Shown: one piece after another, positions 36,808-46,176 of the stretch
How the letters are laid out: each line of letters begins with the position of its first letter
Numbering within the stretch: the first letter of the stretch is position 1
NCBI RefSeq assembly: GCF_005860795.2
Contig: NZ_CP058350.1
Span: 1,022,501-1,086,500, forward strand
DNA: 64,000 bases
Reading direction: 5' to 3'
DNA from: Peteryoungia desertarenae
GTDB taxonomy: Bacteria; Pseudomonadota; Alphaproteobacteria; Rhizobiales; Rhizobiaceae
Made by a program: the position numbers and the translations under genes
The notes under the pieces: model-generated
The model's database searches: none
Told to the model about the DNA's origin: nothing
The model's input: only the letters and a program-made list of their open reading frames with translations

Positions 36808-38004
36808 ATGCGATCCATAGCCTTGCTTGCCTCCATCGGACTGGCGCTGTCTGCAACCTCGGCACTGGCCGCAGATACATGGGAAGACACGCTTGCCAAA
36901 GCCCGCGGACAGACCGTCTACTGGAATGCCTGGGGCGGGGACGACCGTACCAATGCCTTCATCGCCTGGGTGGGTGAAGAGACCGAGAAGCGCTACGGCG
37001 TTTCCGTCGAGCAGGTGAAGTTGAGCGATACGGCTGAGGCCGTGACCCGGGTTCTCGCTGAAAAGGCTGCCGGAAAGACCGAAGGCGGCTCGGTCGATCT
37101 CATCTGGATCAATGGCCCGAACTTCCTGTCGATGAAGGAGAACGGCCTGCTGCATGGTCCCTTTGTCGAGGGTCTGCCGAATGCCCGCTATCTCGATCTG
37201 TCGCCCGCCTCTGCCGCTTCGGTCGACTTTACCGTCCCGGTCGAGGGTCTTGAATCGCCCTGGCGTCTGGCGAAGTTCGTCTTCAACTATGATTCCGCCC
37301 GCGTATCCGAACCGCCACGCTCCATGCCGGCACTGCTTGACTGGGCCAAGGCCAATCCGGGTCGTTTCACCCATCCGCAGGTGTCCAACTTCATGGGCGC
37401 GACATTCCTGAAGCAGGCGCTGGTGGAACTGACACCGGATGCGAGCGTGCTGCAACAGCCGGCAACCGACGAGAATTTCGAAGCGGCAACCGCGCCGCTC
37501 TGGGCCTGGTATGATGCCTTGCGCCCGAACCTCTGGCAGCAGGGCCAGACCTATCCCGAAAGCCCGGCGATCCAGCAGAGGCTGCTGAACGATGCCGAGA
37601 TCGATTTCACCATGTCGTTCGATCCGGCAAGTGCCGCTGCCGCGATTGCTGAAGGGGATCTTCCGGAAACGGTCAGAACCTACACGACGGATATCGGCGC
37701 CATCGGCAATATCAGCTTCGTCGCCATCCCCTTCAACGCGGCCAACCGCGAAGGCGCGGAAGTCGTCGCCAATTTCCTGCTGGAGCCGGAAACCCAGGCG
37801 CGCGCCCAGGATATCACGGTTCTGGGCAGCTTTTCGGTGCTCGACGAGACCAAGCTGAGCGACGAACAGAAGGCGCTCTTTACCGCCTTGCCCACCTCCG
37901 AGGCGCTGCCGACCAATGAGGAGCTCGGCAAGACGCTTCTCGAACCCCACGCCTCCTGGATGACGCGGCTCACGGAAGAATGGGCACGGCGTTACACCAA
38001 CTGA
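36808..38004 (+). CDS. ynjB: ABC transporter substrate-binding protein (YnjB-like)
   Basis: This 398-aa periplasmic binding protein has a signal peptide (MRSIALLASIGLALSATSALA) cut near residue 22. The mature protein starts DTWEDTLAKARGQTVYWNAWGGDD, typical of the YnjB group of the thiamine/iron/polyamine-like binding-protein family. Other shared motifs are DLIWINGPNF and SFDPASAAAAI. The ligand is not known. The ATG at 36808 follows GGGAG by five bases. Its stop overlaps the permease start (TGATG). The gene follows the CDP-alcohol transferase by 94 bp. Confidence 0.85.
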   Translation: MRSIALLASIGLALSATSALAADTWEDTLAKARGQTVYWNAWGGDDRTNAFIAWVGEETEKRYGVSVEQVKLSDTAEAVTRVLAEKAAGKTEGGSVDLIWINGPNFLSMKENGLLHGPFVEGLPNARYLDLSPASAASVDFTVPVEGLESPWRLAKFVFNYDSARVSEPPRSMPALLDWAKANPGRFTHPQVSNFMGATFLKQALVELTPDASVLQQPATDENFEAATAPLWAWYDALRPNLWQQGQTYPESPAIQQRLLNDAEIDFTMSFDPASAAAAIAEGDLPETVRTYTTDIGAIGNISFVAIPFNAANREGAEVVANFLLEPETQARAQDITVLGSFSVLDETKLSDEQKALFTALPTSEALPTNEELGKTLLEPHASWMTRLTEEWARRYTN

Positions 38005-39710
38005 TGACAGCACAGAGGCAAATCCTCGGCAGAGCGGCGATCCTCGTGGTCGCCGTTTTCCTTCTCGTGCCGATCCTTGTCGGTTTCTACGAGACGGCGC
38101 TGCCGGCGATCGGCCTCCTGCCGGCGATTGGCGCCGATCACCTCAGTTTCGAGCCGATCCGCAAGCTGTTGGCCATTCCCGGCATCGAGACCAGCGTCAG
38201 GCTGAGCCTCGTCACCGGCTTTGCCGCAACCTTCCTGTCGCTTCTGTTGGCGATTTCCTTCTGCGCCGCGCTGCATGGGCGGATCGGGCTTGGCCGTGCC
38301 GGTCGCTGGCTGTCGCCGCTTCTGGCAGCACCCCATGCGGCCATGGCGCTGGGCATCGCCTTCCTGATTGCTCCGTCCGGCTGGTTTTCAAGACTGGTTG
38401 CCGAATATCTGACGGGTGCCACGATCCCGCCGCAGCTGATGACGGTCAATGACCCGATGGGGCTGGCGCTGATTGGCGGGCTGCTGGTCAAGGAAGTGCC
38501 GTTCTTCCTGCTGGTCATTGCCGCAGCGCTGAACCAGATCGCGGTTGCCCAGCAGCTCGCGATCGGCCGCAGCCTCGGTTATGGTCGTGGCGTCGTCTGG
38601 ATCAAGGTCATCTTCCCGCAGGTCTATGCCCAGATCCGCCTGCCCGTCTATGCCGTGCTCGCCTTCTCGCTCTCCGTCGTCGATGTGGCGATGATCCTCG
38701 GACCCTCCAATCCGCCGGTTCTTTCGGTCGTGGCGACAAGGCTGTTCCAGGCGGCCAATATCGACATGCTGCTGCCAGCCTCTGCCGCGGCCATGCTGCA
38801 GACCCTGCTGGTGGTGCTTGGCATCGGGATCTGGTGGATCGGCGAAAGACTGTTGGCTGCGGTCGCGCGTGCCGTGCTGCGTCGCGGCGGGCGCGGCGTC
38901 GGCAGCGAACCGCTGATCCGGCTGGGAGCCGGGCTTTCGCTGCTTCTGCTTGGCTCCGGTTTCCTGGCGCTATTCTCCCTGCTGGTCTGGTCCTTTACCT
39001 TTCGCTGGCCTTTCACCGAAGCGCTGCCGAGTGTCTGGACAGGGGCCAACTGGTCGCTCACTTCCTCCGGATGGCTGACACCCTTCCTGAACACGGTCAC
39101 GCTTGGGGTGAGTGCGACGCTCCTCTCGCTCGCCCTCGCCATCCTCTGGCTTGAAGGGGAGGACCGCAGCGGCCGGCGCGTTGGCGGCATTACCTCTTCG
39201 CTTCTCTATCTGCCGCTGCTGGTTCCACAGATCGGCTTTCTCTACGGGCTGCAGCTGGTTTTCCTGAGGCTGGACCTGGACGGCACCTGGCATGCCGTTC
39301 TCTGGGGTCACGTCCTCTTTGTCTTCCCTTATGTGATGCTTGCACTCTCCGATCCATGGCGTGCTATGGACCGCCGCTATCTGCGGGCGGCCGCAGCCCT
39401 CGGGTCCTCGCCGACCCGCGTTCTCCTCGTCGTCAAGCTGCCGATCCTGCTGCGTCCGCTGATGGTGGCGGCAGCCATCGGTTTTTCGGTGAGCGTCGCA
39501 CAATATCTCCCGACCCTCTTCATCGGCGCCGGTCGGGTGACCACGCTGACCACGGAAGCCGTGGCGCTGTCGTCCAGCGGCGACCGCCGGGTGGTGGGTG
39601 TCTATGCTACATTGCAGGCTATGCTTCCCATGCTGATCTATAGCCTCGCGTTCATCCTGCCGCGTATCGTCTATGCAGACCGGCGCGCCTTGAAGGGAGA
39701 TCCCGCATGA
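38004..39710 (+). CDS. ynjC: ABC transporter permease, duplicated core (YnjC-like)
   Basis: This 568-aa membrane protein carries two copies of the binding-protein-dependent permease core with about twelve helices, like ThiP, FbpB and E. coli YnjC. Two EAA-type cytoplasmic loops are present: one near residues 180-200 (AVAQQLAIGRSLGYGR) and one near 455-475 (RYLRAAAALGSSPTRVLLVVK). It forms the whole channel by itself. The ATG at 38004 overlaps the ynjB stop; a start at 37980 would overlap ynjB further. Confidence 0.88.
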   Translation: MTAQRQILGRAAILVVAVFLLVPILVGFYETALPAIGLLPAIGADHLSFEPIRKLLAIPGIETSVRLSLVTGFAATFLSLLLAISFCAALHGRIGLGRAGRWLSPLLAAPHAAMALGIAFLIAPSGWFSRLVAEYLTGATIPPQLMTVNDPMGLALIGGLLVKEVPFFLLVIAAALNQIAVAQQLAIGRSLGYGRGVVWIKVIFPQVYAQIRLPVYAVLAFSLSVVDVAMILGPSNPPVLSVVATRLFQAANIDMLLPASAAAMLQTLLVVLGIGIWWIGERLLAAVARAVLRRGGRGVGSEPLIRLGAGLSLLLLGSGFLALFSLLVWSFTFRWPFTEALPSVWTGANWSLTSSGWLTPFLNTVTLGVSATLLSLALAILWLEGEDRSGRRVGGITSSLLYLPLLVPQIGFLYGLQLVFLRLDLDGTWHAVLWGHVLFVFPYVMLALSDPWRAMDRRYLRAAAALGSSPTRVLLVVKLPILLRPLMVAAAIGFSVSVAQYLPTLFIGAGRVTTLTTEAVALSSSGDRRVVGVYATLQAMLPMLIYSLAFILPRIVYADRRALKGDPA

Positions 39711-40372
39711 AGCCCCTGATCCTCAAGCACGTGACGATTTGCCTAGCAGGTGGCAAGGCCCCCCTGATCAAGGACCTCGACCTCACGGTTGAACCGGGCG
39801 AAGTGGTAACGATCATGGGCCGCAGCGGAATTGGCAAATCGACCCTGCTCGCCTTTATCGGCGGGCATCTCGACGGTGCATTCGAGGCAAACGGGCAGGT
39901 GCTGATCGGCGAAGAAGACCTGACTGCACGCGCGCCGGAAAAGCGGCGGATCGGGTTGCTCTTCCAGGATGATCTGCTCTTTCCGCATCTGTCCGTCGGC
40001 GACAATCTCGCTTTCGGTCTGGTGCGCCATGTCAAAGGCAAGGCCGAACGGCAAGGCCGGGTGGAGGAAGCGCTCGAACGGGCCGGCCTTTCGGGTTTTG
40101 CCAATCGAGATCCGGCAACGCTTTCCGGTGGCCAGCGCGCGCGCGTTGCCCTGATGCGGACCTTGCTTGCCGAGCCCATGGCACTGCTTCTCGACGAGCC
40201 CTTTTCCAAGCTCGACAACGGATTGCGCGATGATGTGCGCCAGTTCGTCTTTGCCCATGCGCGGGAAGAAGGGTTGCCGGTGCTGATGGTGACCCATGAC
40301 GAAGGCGACGCCGTGGCCGCCGGCGGCCGGGTGATTAAGCTTGCCGCTTCGCTCAACCCTGCGGCTGTTTGA
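39707..40372 (+). CDS. ynjD: ABC transporter ATP-binding protein (YnjD-like)
   Basis: This 221-aa ATPase has Walker A GRSGIGKST (residues 38-46), Q-loop LLFQDDLLFPHLSV, signature LSGGQRARV, Walker B ALLLDEPFSKLD and switch VTHDEGD. It drives the YnjBC importer. The ATG overlaps the ynjC stop (ATGA), so ynjBCD are co-translated. Confidence 0.9.
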   Translation: MKPLILKHVTICLAGGKAPLIKDLDLTVEPGEVVTIMGRSGIGKSTLLAFIGGHLDGAFEANGQVLIGEEDLTARAPEKRRIGLLFQDDLLFPHLSVGDNLAFGLVRHVKGKAERQGRVEEALERAGLSGFANRDPATLSGGQRARVALMRTLLAEPMALLLDEPFSKLDNGLRDDVRQFVFAHAREEGLPVLMVTHDEGDAVAAGGRVIKLAASLNPAAV

Positions 40373-40444
40373 GTTTTCGTCCAACTGGCGTATGGAAGCC
40401 TCCGTAGATTTGAACGGACCCTCAGCGACCGGGGAAGGCAGACC

Positions 40445-41080
40445 ATGGCGAACCTGATCGACAATGCGGTGCAGCTTGCCGACCACATTCTTTCGCTCGA
40501 TCCTAATCGGCGGCTTATGATCGCGATTGCCGGCGCCCCCGGTTCCGGCAAGTCAACGCTGGCCGACCATCTGGTGGAAGAGCTCAATCGCCGAGAAACC
40601 GATCTTGCTGCGGTTTTTCCGATGGATGGATTTCACCTGGACGATGCAGTCCTGAAAGAGAAGGGGCGACTGCCCTACAAGGGGGCAATCGACACCTTTG
40701 ATGCCCATGGCCTTCGCCATATCCTGCAGCGGCTCAGGGACAATGTCGAAGATGTGGTCGCCGTGCCGGTATTTGATCGGGATCTGGAAATCTCGCGTGC
40801 AGGTGGGCGCCTCATCCCGCAATCGACCCGCATCATCGTCTGCGAAGGCATCTATCTGCTGATGCAGCAGCCCCCCTGGGATCGCTTGAAGCCGCTCTTT
40901 GACCTGACCGTCTTTGTCCATGTCGACGAGGCGGAACTCGCGCGAAGGCTCAAAGCCCGCTGGGTGCATTTCGGTCTTGATGAGGATGGCATACGTCACA
41001 AGCTCGACGGCAACGATTTACCAAATGGACGAGCAATCATTACAGGAAGCGCAGAACCGGATATTCGTATCGAGAACTGA
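40445..41080 (+). CDS. P-loop kinase, FrcK/YggC-like
   Basis: This 211-aa cytoplasmic protein of the phosphoribulokinase/uridine-kinase family has Walker A GAPGSGKST (residues 30-38), then FPMDGFHLDD (about 58-67), a conserved substrate-site motif, and IIVCEGIYLL. It matches the FrcK (Sinorhizobium fructose locus) and YggC/YfdG-like kinases, whose substrates are uncertain; pantothenate kinase also has related motifs. It follows ynjD by 72 bp on the same strand and may phosphorylate the imported compound (inference). Confidence 0.78.
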   Translation: MANLIDNAVQLADHILSLDPNRRLMIAIAGAPGSGKSTLADHLVEELNRRETDLAAVFPMDGFHLDDAVLKEKGRLPYKGAIDTFDAHGLRHILQRLRDNVEDVVAVPVFDRDLEISRAGGRLIPQSTRIIVCEGIYLLMQQPPWDRLKPLFDLTVFVHVDEAELARRLKARWVHFGLDEDGIRHKLDGNDLPNGRAIITGSAEPDIRIEN

Positions 41081-41109
41081 CAATCCGAAGTCGGAAATCA
41101 AGCGCTTCG

Positions 41110-41134
41110 GGAACGCAATGGCGTGGCAGGCGTT
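41110..41134 (+). promoter_or_regulatory. EcfG/RpoE2-type stress promoter for the DUF4142 gene
   Basis: GGAAC (41110-41114), a 16-base spacer, then CGTT (41131-41134) gives the exact consensus of the alphaproteobacterial general-stress sigma factor. It lies 30 bp upstream of the ATG at 41165. Confidence 0.8.
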
Positions 41135-41164
41135 GGACGATAGGTCCAACGATTGGAGGTCGAA

Positions 41165-41719
41165 ATGTTTCGGAGGCTTGTGGCCGCTCTAGTAATCTGC
41201 ATCCCTGCGGGCGGTGTCCTAGCGCAGCAGCTGACACCTCTGCAGCAGGTGCCAATGCCGGCGGACCAGACCGCTCCTTCCGCAGGTGAGGCTCCAAGCC
41301 CGAGTGCCTTTGTAGAACAGGCGTCCGGCTCCAATCTCGTCGCCATCGTCTCGTCTGAGCTTGCCTTGCGCAAGTCTCAGGACCCGGCCATTCGCAGCTT
41401 TGCCGAAACCATGGTCTCCTATCACAAGACGGCTCAGAGGCAGCTGAAGACCTCGGCGGGGGCCGACAATGTCGACTTCCTGCCTTTCTTGAATTCAGAC
41501 CAGGAAGCGGAGATCAACGCGCTAAACAATGCAGCCGGTAACCAGTTTGATCAGACCTATCTCGACCTGCAGCTTGTGGCGCAACAGCGTGCGGTGGGCC
41601 TGCTCGGCGCCTATGCGGCCAATGGGCCGGACGGCAACCTGAAGGTCTATGCCCAGGCGCTTTACCCGAAAGTCAGAACAGACCTTGCCAAGGTCCAGGA
41701 ATTGAAGGCGCTTTACTGA
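41165..41719 (+). CDS. DUF4142 exported protein
   Basis: This 184-aa protein has a signal peptide (MFRRLVAALVICIPAGGVLA) cut near residue 20, then a four-helix ferritin-like DUF4142 domain. Typical motifs are FVEQASGSNLVAIVSSELAL and DQTYLDLQLVAQQRAVGL, where other family members have the pattern MVxxHxxxL. Members are periplasmic or outer-membrane associated and often stress-induced; function is unknown. The ATG at 41165 is preceded by GGAGG. A perfect EcfG-type promoter lies just upstream. Confidence 0.85.
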   Translation: MFRRLVAALVICIPAGGVLAQQLTPLQQVPMPADQTAPSAGEAPSPSAFVEQASGSNLVAIVSSELALRKSQDPAIRSFAETMVSYHKTAQRQLKTSAGADNVDFLPFLNSDQEAEINALNNAAGNQFDQTYLDLQLVAQQRAVGLLGAYAANGPDGNLKVYAQALYPKVRTDLAKVQELKALY

Positions 41720-41902
41720 CGCTTCAGGCGACAGAGACAAGCCCTGGGGGGAACCGAGTGAGGCCTCGGGGATTAGGGACCAGGACGCAAACCAGCGGAG
41801 ACCAAACGACTGTCTGCTCCTTGCCGATCGTCGGCAAGGGCGAGGGGGCAGTCTTGTCTGGAAAGTGGGTGCGTTTGTTCAATGGTCACAAGGAGCAGTC
41901 CC

Positions 41903-43072
41903 GTGAAAGCACTGACATGGCATGGCAAGAGCGACATCCGCTGCGAAAGCGTCGAGGATCCCCGGATAGAAGACGGGCGTGACGCCATCATCAAGGTGAC
42001 GGCCTGTGCTATCTGCGGCTCCGACCTCCACATCTTCGACGGTGTCATCCCCTCCATGCAGCACGGTGATATTGTCGGCCACGAAGCCATGGGCGAAGTT
42101 GTCGAAGTTGGGGGCGACAATAGTAAACTCAAGGTCGGCGACCGCGTTGTAGTGCCCTTTTCGATCGGCTGTGGCGAATGCTTCTTCTGCAAGCGCGGCT
42201 TCTACAGCGGCTGCGAACGCTCCAATCCCAACAAGGACATTGTCTCCAAGGTCTGGGGAAATTCTCCTGCAGGGCTGCATGGCTATTCCCATCTTTTGGG
42301 CGGATACGCTGGCGGACAGGCGGAATATCTGCGCGTGCCCTATGCCGATGTCGGGCCGATCAAGGTACCCAACACGCTGACGGACGATCAGGCGCTCTTC
42401 CTGTCGGATATTTTCCCAACGGGTTACATGGCGGCAGAATTCTGCGACATCCAGCAGGGCGATACCATCGCGATCTGGGGCTGCGGACCGGTCGGCCAGA
42501 TGGCAATCCGCTCCGCATTTCTTCTGGGTGCCGAGCGGGTGATTGCCATCGACACGGTGCCGGAACGGCTGGAACTCGCCCGCAAGGCTGGCGCCGAAAC
42601 ACTCGATTTCCGCCATGAGGATATTTATGACCGGATCATGGAACTGACCCGCGGACGCGGCGCGGATGCCTGTATCGACGCAGTCGGCACCGAGGCCGAT
42701 ACCTTCTCCAGCGTCTATGCGACCTGGGACCGCATCAAGGTGGCCACCTTCATGGGTACGGATCGTCCCCATGTGCTGCGTCAGGCGATCCATTGCTGCC
42801 GCAACTTCGGCACGGTCTCGATTGTCGGCGTCTATGGCGGTTTTCTCGACAAGATCCCTATGGGGTCGGCGATCAATCGCGGTCTGACATTCCGCATGGC
42901 CCAGACGCCCGTCCAGCGCTATCTGCCAAAGCTGCTTGGCCTGATCGAAGAGGGGAAATTCGATCCCTCCTTCGTCATCACCCATCGCGGTTCACTCGAA
43001 GATGGCCCGGAACTCTACAAGAAATTCCGTGACAAGAAAGACGGCTGCATCAAGGTCGTGCTGCAGCCTTGA
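41903..43072 (+). CDS. Zinc-dependent alcohol dehydrogenase family protein
   Basis: This 389-aa enzyme of the medium-chain dehydrogenase superfamily has catalytic zinc ligands in CAICGSDLH and GHEAMGEV, and structural zinc cysteines in [15 protein letters not shown]. The Rossmann motif is GCGPVGQMA. The pattern is close to glutathione-independent formaldehyde dehydrogenase/dismutase-like enzymes. The substrate is unknown. The start is GTG at 41903, seven bases after AAGGAG (41890-41895); an ATG at 41882 has no good binding site. It is followed by a 33-codon membrane peptide gene. No clear EcfG promoter is seen upstream; a GGAAC at 41751 lacks the -10 element. Confidence 0.87.
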   Translation: MKALTWHGKSDIRCESVEDPRIEDGRDAIIKVTACAICGSDLHIFDGVIPSMQHGDIVGHEAMGEVVEVGGDNSKLKVGDRVVVPFSIGCGECFFCKRGFYSGCERSNPNKDIVSKVWGNSPAGLHGYSHLLGGYAGGQAEYLRVPYADVGPIKVPNTLTDDQALFLSDIFPTGYMAAEFCDIQQGDTIAIWGCGPVGQMAIRSAFLLGAERVIAIDTVPERLELARKAGAETLDFRHEDIYDRIMELTRGRGADACIDAVGTEADTFSSVYATWDRIKVATFMGTDRPHVLRQAIHCCRNFGTVSIVGVYGGFLDKIPMGSAINRGLTFRMAQTPVQRYLPKLLGLIEEGKFDPSFVITHRGSLEDGPELYKKFRDKKDGCIKVVLQP

Positions 43073-43103
43073 TGTCCGGTCAGTCAATAGAAAGGGACAT
43101 GAC

Positions 43104-43205
43104 ATGAGTCGCAACGGCCTGATCGGTATTGCCCTCGCCATCATCGTGGTCTTGATCATTATTGTGACCATGACGATGCAGGGCGCAGGTGTGCCCGGAA
43201 ACTAG
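43104..43205 (+). CDS. 33-aa single-pass membrane peptide
   Basis: A small ORF encodes an N-terminal MSRNG, then a single strong hydrophobic helix (LIGIALAIIVVLIIIVTM, about residues 6-23) and a short tail QGAGVPGN. AAAGGGAC lies a suitable distance before the ATG. It starts 31 bp after the dehydrogenase stop and is probably co-transcribed. Similar tiny membrane proteins occur in stress regulons, but I do not recognise a named family. Confidence 0.6.
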   Translation: MSRNGLIGIALAIIVVLIIIVTMTMQGAGVPGN

Positions 43206-43251
43206 GACAAATCCCCCCACAGCATTCAGTCCCAAGACGGAGCTTCGCGCG

Positions 43252-43986
43252 TCAGGGCGGTGAATAGGCCATGACCGGCCTTTCGCCGCGCCGGCAGAGA
43301 TAAACCTCCCTCTCGGGATGCTCTGCAATGGTGAAGCCTGCACTTCGCAACAGCGCCTCGACGCCCGCCCGGTTTGGGATGAACCAGTTCGTCGGATCGC
43401 CGGCATAGCGGTGTTCGATCAGATAAAGCGCCGGAAAATCAGGTTTGGAAAAGAGGCTTTCCTCCTCGAAATCATAGTTTTCCGCGACTTCCGCCACGCT
43501 GTCGGGGCCTCTTTGCATGGATTGGAACAGAAGCCAGTCATCGGCGACATGCTCGTAAAGCAGATCCAGCGCCAGAAGCGGATGGCGCAGGTGATAGAGG
43601 ACACCCATGAAGATCACCAGATCGAAGCGTTCACCAAGCTTGGCAACATCATAGACCGTCATCTGGCGAAACTCGATATCGAGCCCGGCCTCTCCGGCGG
43701 CAAATTCCGCCTGCGCCAGATAGCGGGCGTCGGAATCAATCGCGACGACGCGGTCTGCCCCACGCCGCTTCATCTCCAGCGCATAAAAGCCGGCATTGCA
43801 GCCGATATCGAGCACCTTCCAGCCATCAAGCCGCTCAGGGACGACATGGCGGAATCCCTCCCACTTGTATCGGGGATAGTCGCCGAGGAAATGCTCCGGT
43901 GCGGTTTCGATGCCGTCGATGCGCAGGTTGTGAAACCAGGGGCCCAGCTCCTGGATCGTCTGTTTCAGGTCGGGTTTGCTGTTCAT
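43252..43986 (-). CDS. SAM-dependent methyltransferase, TIGR04290 type
   Basis: This 244-aa protein has methyltransferase motif I VLDIGCNAGFYALEMKRRGA (about residues 58-77) and the acidic residue in VVAIDSD. It looks like tRNA (mo5U34) methyltransferase CmoB relatives, but the short form and N-terminus (LGPWFHNLRIDGIETAP) match the TIGR04290 group typically encoded within glycosyltransferase cassettes. It may methylate a sugar or the end of the glycan. It is the last gene of the eight-gene minus-strand glycan operon, three bases after the epimerase stop. Confidence 0.83.
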   Translation of the reverse strand: MNSKPDLKQTIQELGPWFHNLRIDGIETAPEHFLGDYPRYKWEGFRHVVPERLDGWKVLDIGCNAGFYALEMKRRGADRVVAIDSDARYLAQAEFAAGEAGLDIEFRQMTVYDVAKLGERFDLVIFMGVLYHLRHPLLALDLLYEHVADDWLLFQSMQRGPDSVAEVAENYDFEEESLFSKPDFPALYLIEHRYAGDPTNWFIPNRAGVEALLRSAGFTIAEHPEREVYLCRRGERPVMAYSPP

Positions 43987-43989
43987 GTC

Positions 43990-45018
43990 TCATTCTCCTG
44001 CCGGCAGATTGGCCAGCGATATCTCCTTCTTCGCCCGGGAGGCTGGATGGGTTGGCAAGGTTTGTTCGAACCAGTCAATCGTCTGTCGCAGTCCGTCATG
44101 CAGCGGCACTTTCGGTGACCAGTTCAACAGGCTCTGAGCCCTGTCGATATTTGGCCGCCGGCGCTTGGGGTCATCCTGGGGAAGAGGACGGTAGACGAGG
44201 CCTTTGCATTCGGGGATCTCATCCTTGACCAGTCCGGCGAGTTCATTGATCGAGAACTCGCCGGGATTGCCGAGATTGACCGGAACCTCCGGGTTTGGGT
44301 CAATCTGCATCAGGGCAATCAGGCCTGCGACGAGATCGCTGACAAAGCAGAAAGAACGGGTCTGCTCGCCCGTGCCATAGATGGTCAGCGATTTGCCGCT
44401 GAGCGCCTGGACGATCAGGTTGGAGATGATGCGTCCATCTTTCGGCTGCATGCGCGGGCCATAGGTATTGAAAATCCGCGCCACGCGCGCATCCACACGA
44501 CCCGTGCGCAACATATCGAAACACAACGCTTCTGCCGCGCGCTTGCCTTCGTCATAGCAGGCGCGGGGGCCGGTGCAGTTGACATTGCCCCGATAATCCT
44601 CGGGCTGCGGATGGACTTCCGGATCGCCATAGACCTCGCTGGTGGAGGCAAGCAGAAGACGGGCACCATTCTGTTCGGCAAGGGTGAGAAGATTGCCGGT
44701 TCCCTTGACGCAGGTCATCATCGTATGAACCGGATCGGCCTGATAGGCGGGCGGCGAGGCCGCACAGGCCAGATTGTAAATCTGGTCGACCGGCTCGCTC
44801 ATCTCCAGCCAATCACAGACATCGTGCTCGATCAGCGTGAAACCCGGATGATTGCGCAAAGGAGCGACATTGGCCAGTGAACCGGTCAGGAAGTTATCCA
44901 GGCAGATGACCTTGTGACCCTGAGAAAGCAGGGCATCGCAGAGGTGAGAGCCGACAAAGCCGGCACCTCCGGCGACAAGGATGGTCTGACCTTTTCGACG
45001 ATCTTTTCTCTGTAACAT
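43990..45018 (-). CDS. UDP-xylose-synthase-like SDR epimerase/decarboxylase
   Basis: This 342-aa extended short-chain dehydrogenase has the NAD motif VAGGAGFVGSHL (about residues 15-26), the catalytic tyrosine and lysine in a YDEGKR motif (about 160) and the NTYGPRM and KRRRPNI motifs. The latter features are characteristic of UDP-glucuronate decarboxylase (UDP-xylose synthase); dTDP-glucose dehydratases are the alternative. It likely makes a nucleotide sugar donor for the adjacent glycosyltransferases. It is separated by 36 bp from the upstream glycosyltransferase gene. Confidence 0.85.
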   Translation of the reverse strand: MLQRKDRRKGQTILVAGGAGFVGSHLCDALLSQGHKVICLDNFLTGSLANVAPLRNHPGFTLIEHDVCDWLEMSEPVDQIYNLACAASPPAYQADPVHTMMTCVKGTGNLLTLAEQNGARLLLASTSEVYGDPEVHPQPEDYRGNVNCTGPRACYDEGKRAAEALCFDMLRTGRVDARVARIFNTYGPRMQPKDGRIISNLIVQALSGKSLTIYGTGEQTRSFCFVSDLVAGLIALMQIDPNPEVPVNLGNPGEFSINELAGLVKDEIPECKGLVYRPLPQDDPKRRRPNIDRAQSLLNWSPKVPLHDGLRQTIDWFEQTLPTHPASRAKKEISLANLPAGE

Positions 45019-45054
45019 GAACCACTCCTTTAAAGGGTCAGCCGAATCCAGGGG

Positions 45055-46176
45055 TCAGGCGTGCTGGCGATGCTGGACTGCAGCCGACAGCATCTTCGCG
45101 GTCAGAGCTGGCTCGCGCTCCAGTGCCGCCAGGAACTCGTCGGCTCTCGCAAGGCCGGTATGTCGCTCGGCAACGCGCCTTGCAGCCGCTTTTGCCTGGG
45201 CCATTCGATCGGCCTCGCTGGTCTCGGTCAGGATGCGCACAACCTCGTCCGAATCGGTGGCGATGCGGATCTCGTCTCCATCGGAAAAGAAGTCGGTCAG
45301 GCCTTGCCAGTTGTCGCTGATGATGGGGGTTTCGCAGGCGGCGGCTTCGAACAGTCGCACACTCGGCGACCAGCCGAGCGCCACCATGTCGGCGCGTGTG
45401 ACATTGAGCGTGAAGCGCTGGCGACTGTAGAAGGACGGATGATCCGCCGGCGGCAGGTGATCGATGCGGTCGACATTGTCCGGCCAATCGATGTCGCCGG
45501 GATATTGTGGTCCGGCCACAATGAAACGCTTGTCCGGCAAACGTCGCGCAGGCTCGATCAACAGCCGTTCAAGCACCGGCTGCCGATCCCGGCTATAGGT
45601 GCCGAGATAGCCGAGATCCCAGGAAATCGGCTCTCCTGTCGGCTGATAGCGTTCCGCATCGACGGAGCAGTAGAGTGCAACGGCCTGTTTGACGCCCAGC
45701 GCTTTTTCCAGCCAGGACAAGACCGGTCCGCCTGCAAAGGAGAAATAGATGTCGACCATCGGAAACTGGCGCTTTGCGATGTATTCCTCGTCGCCACGAT
45801 CAAGCTTGGACAGCGTGACCGGGGTGTCGATGTCATAGAAGCAAAGCCGTTTCGGCTTCAGGGCGTGAAGAACATCGAGCACGGCGACACCGGCTGGCAC
45901 ATAGGAGCCGACGATAACGGCCTTGGCGGCCGTGATTGCATCGCGGTGCCGCGCCAGGAGATCCTCGATGTCGCTATAGTAGTCGAGGGTGCAGAAATCC
46001 GGGTTTTCGAGATCTCGCGCCTCCGCATACCAGGGGACGTCGCGTTCCAGAAAAAGCACGCGCTGGCCACGGGCGGCAAGGCCCCGGATCAGCGAGCGGA
46101 AGGTGGTCGCATGCCCGTTGCCCCAGGACGATGAGAGCGACAGGCCGAGAAAGACGAAGTCATAGGCAGCCTTCAT
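45055..46176 (-). CDS. CgeB-like glycosyltransferase
   Basis: This 373-aa cytoplasmic GT-B-type transferase starts with FVFLGLSLSSSWGNGHATTFRSL. The C-terminal motif SVRLFEAAACETPIISDNW (about residue 270) is typical of the Glyco_trans_1_2 (CgeB-like) family. Sugar and acceptor are unknown. It is the fourth of four glycosyltransferases in a row; its ATG overlaps the stop of the previous gene by four bases. Confidence 0.82.
   Translation of the reverse strand: MKAAYDFVFLGLSLSSSWGNGHATTFRSLIRGLAARGQRVLFLERDVPWYAEARDLENPDFCTLDYYSDIEDLLARHRDAITAAKAVIVGSYVPAGVAVLDVLHALKPKRLCFYDIDTPVTLSKLDRGDEEYIAKRQFPMVDIYFSFAGGPVLSWLEKALGVKQAVALYCSVDAERYQPTGEPISWDLGYLGTYSRDRQPVLERLLIEPARRLPDKRFIVAGPQYPGDIDWPDNVDRIDHLPPADHPSFYSRQRFTLNVTRADMVALGWSPSVRLFEAAACETPIISDNWQGLTDFFSDGDEIRIATDSDEVVRILTETSEADRMAQAKAAARRVAERHTGLARADEFLAALEREPALTAKMLSAAVQHRQHA

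Noticed and set aside
41751..41780. GGAAC upstream of the zinc-dependent alcohol dehydrogenase as another EcfG promoter
   Set aside because: At 16-17 bases downstream the sequence is gatt/atta rather than NGTT, so the -10 element is missing.
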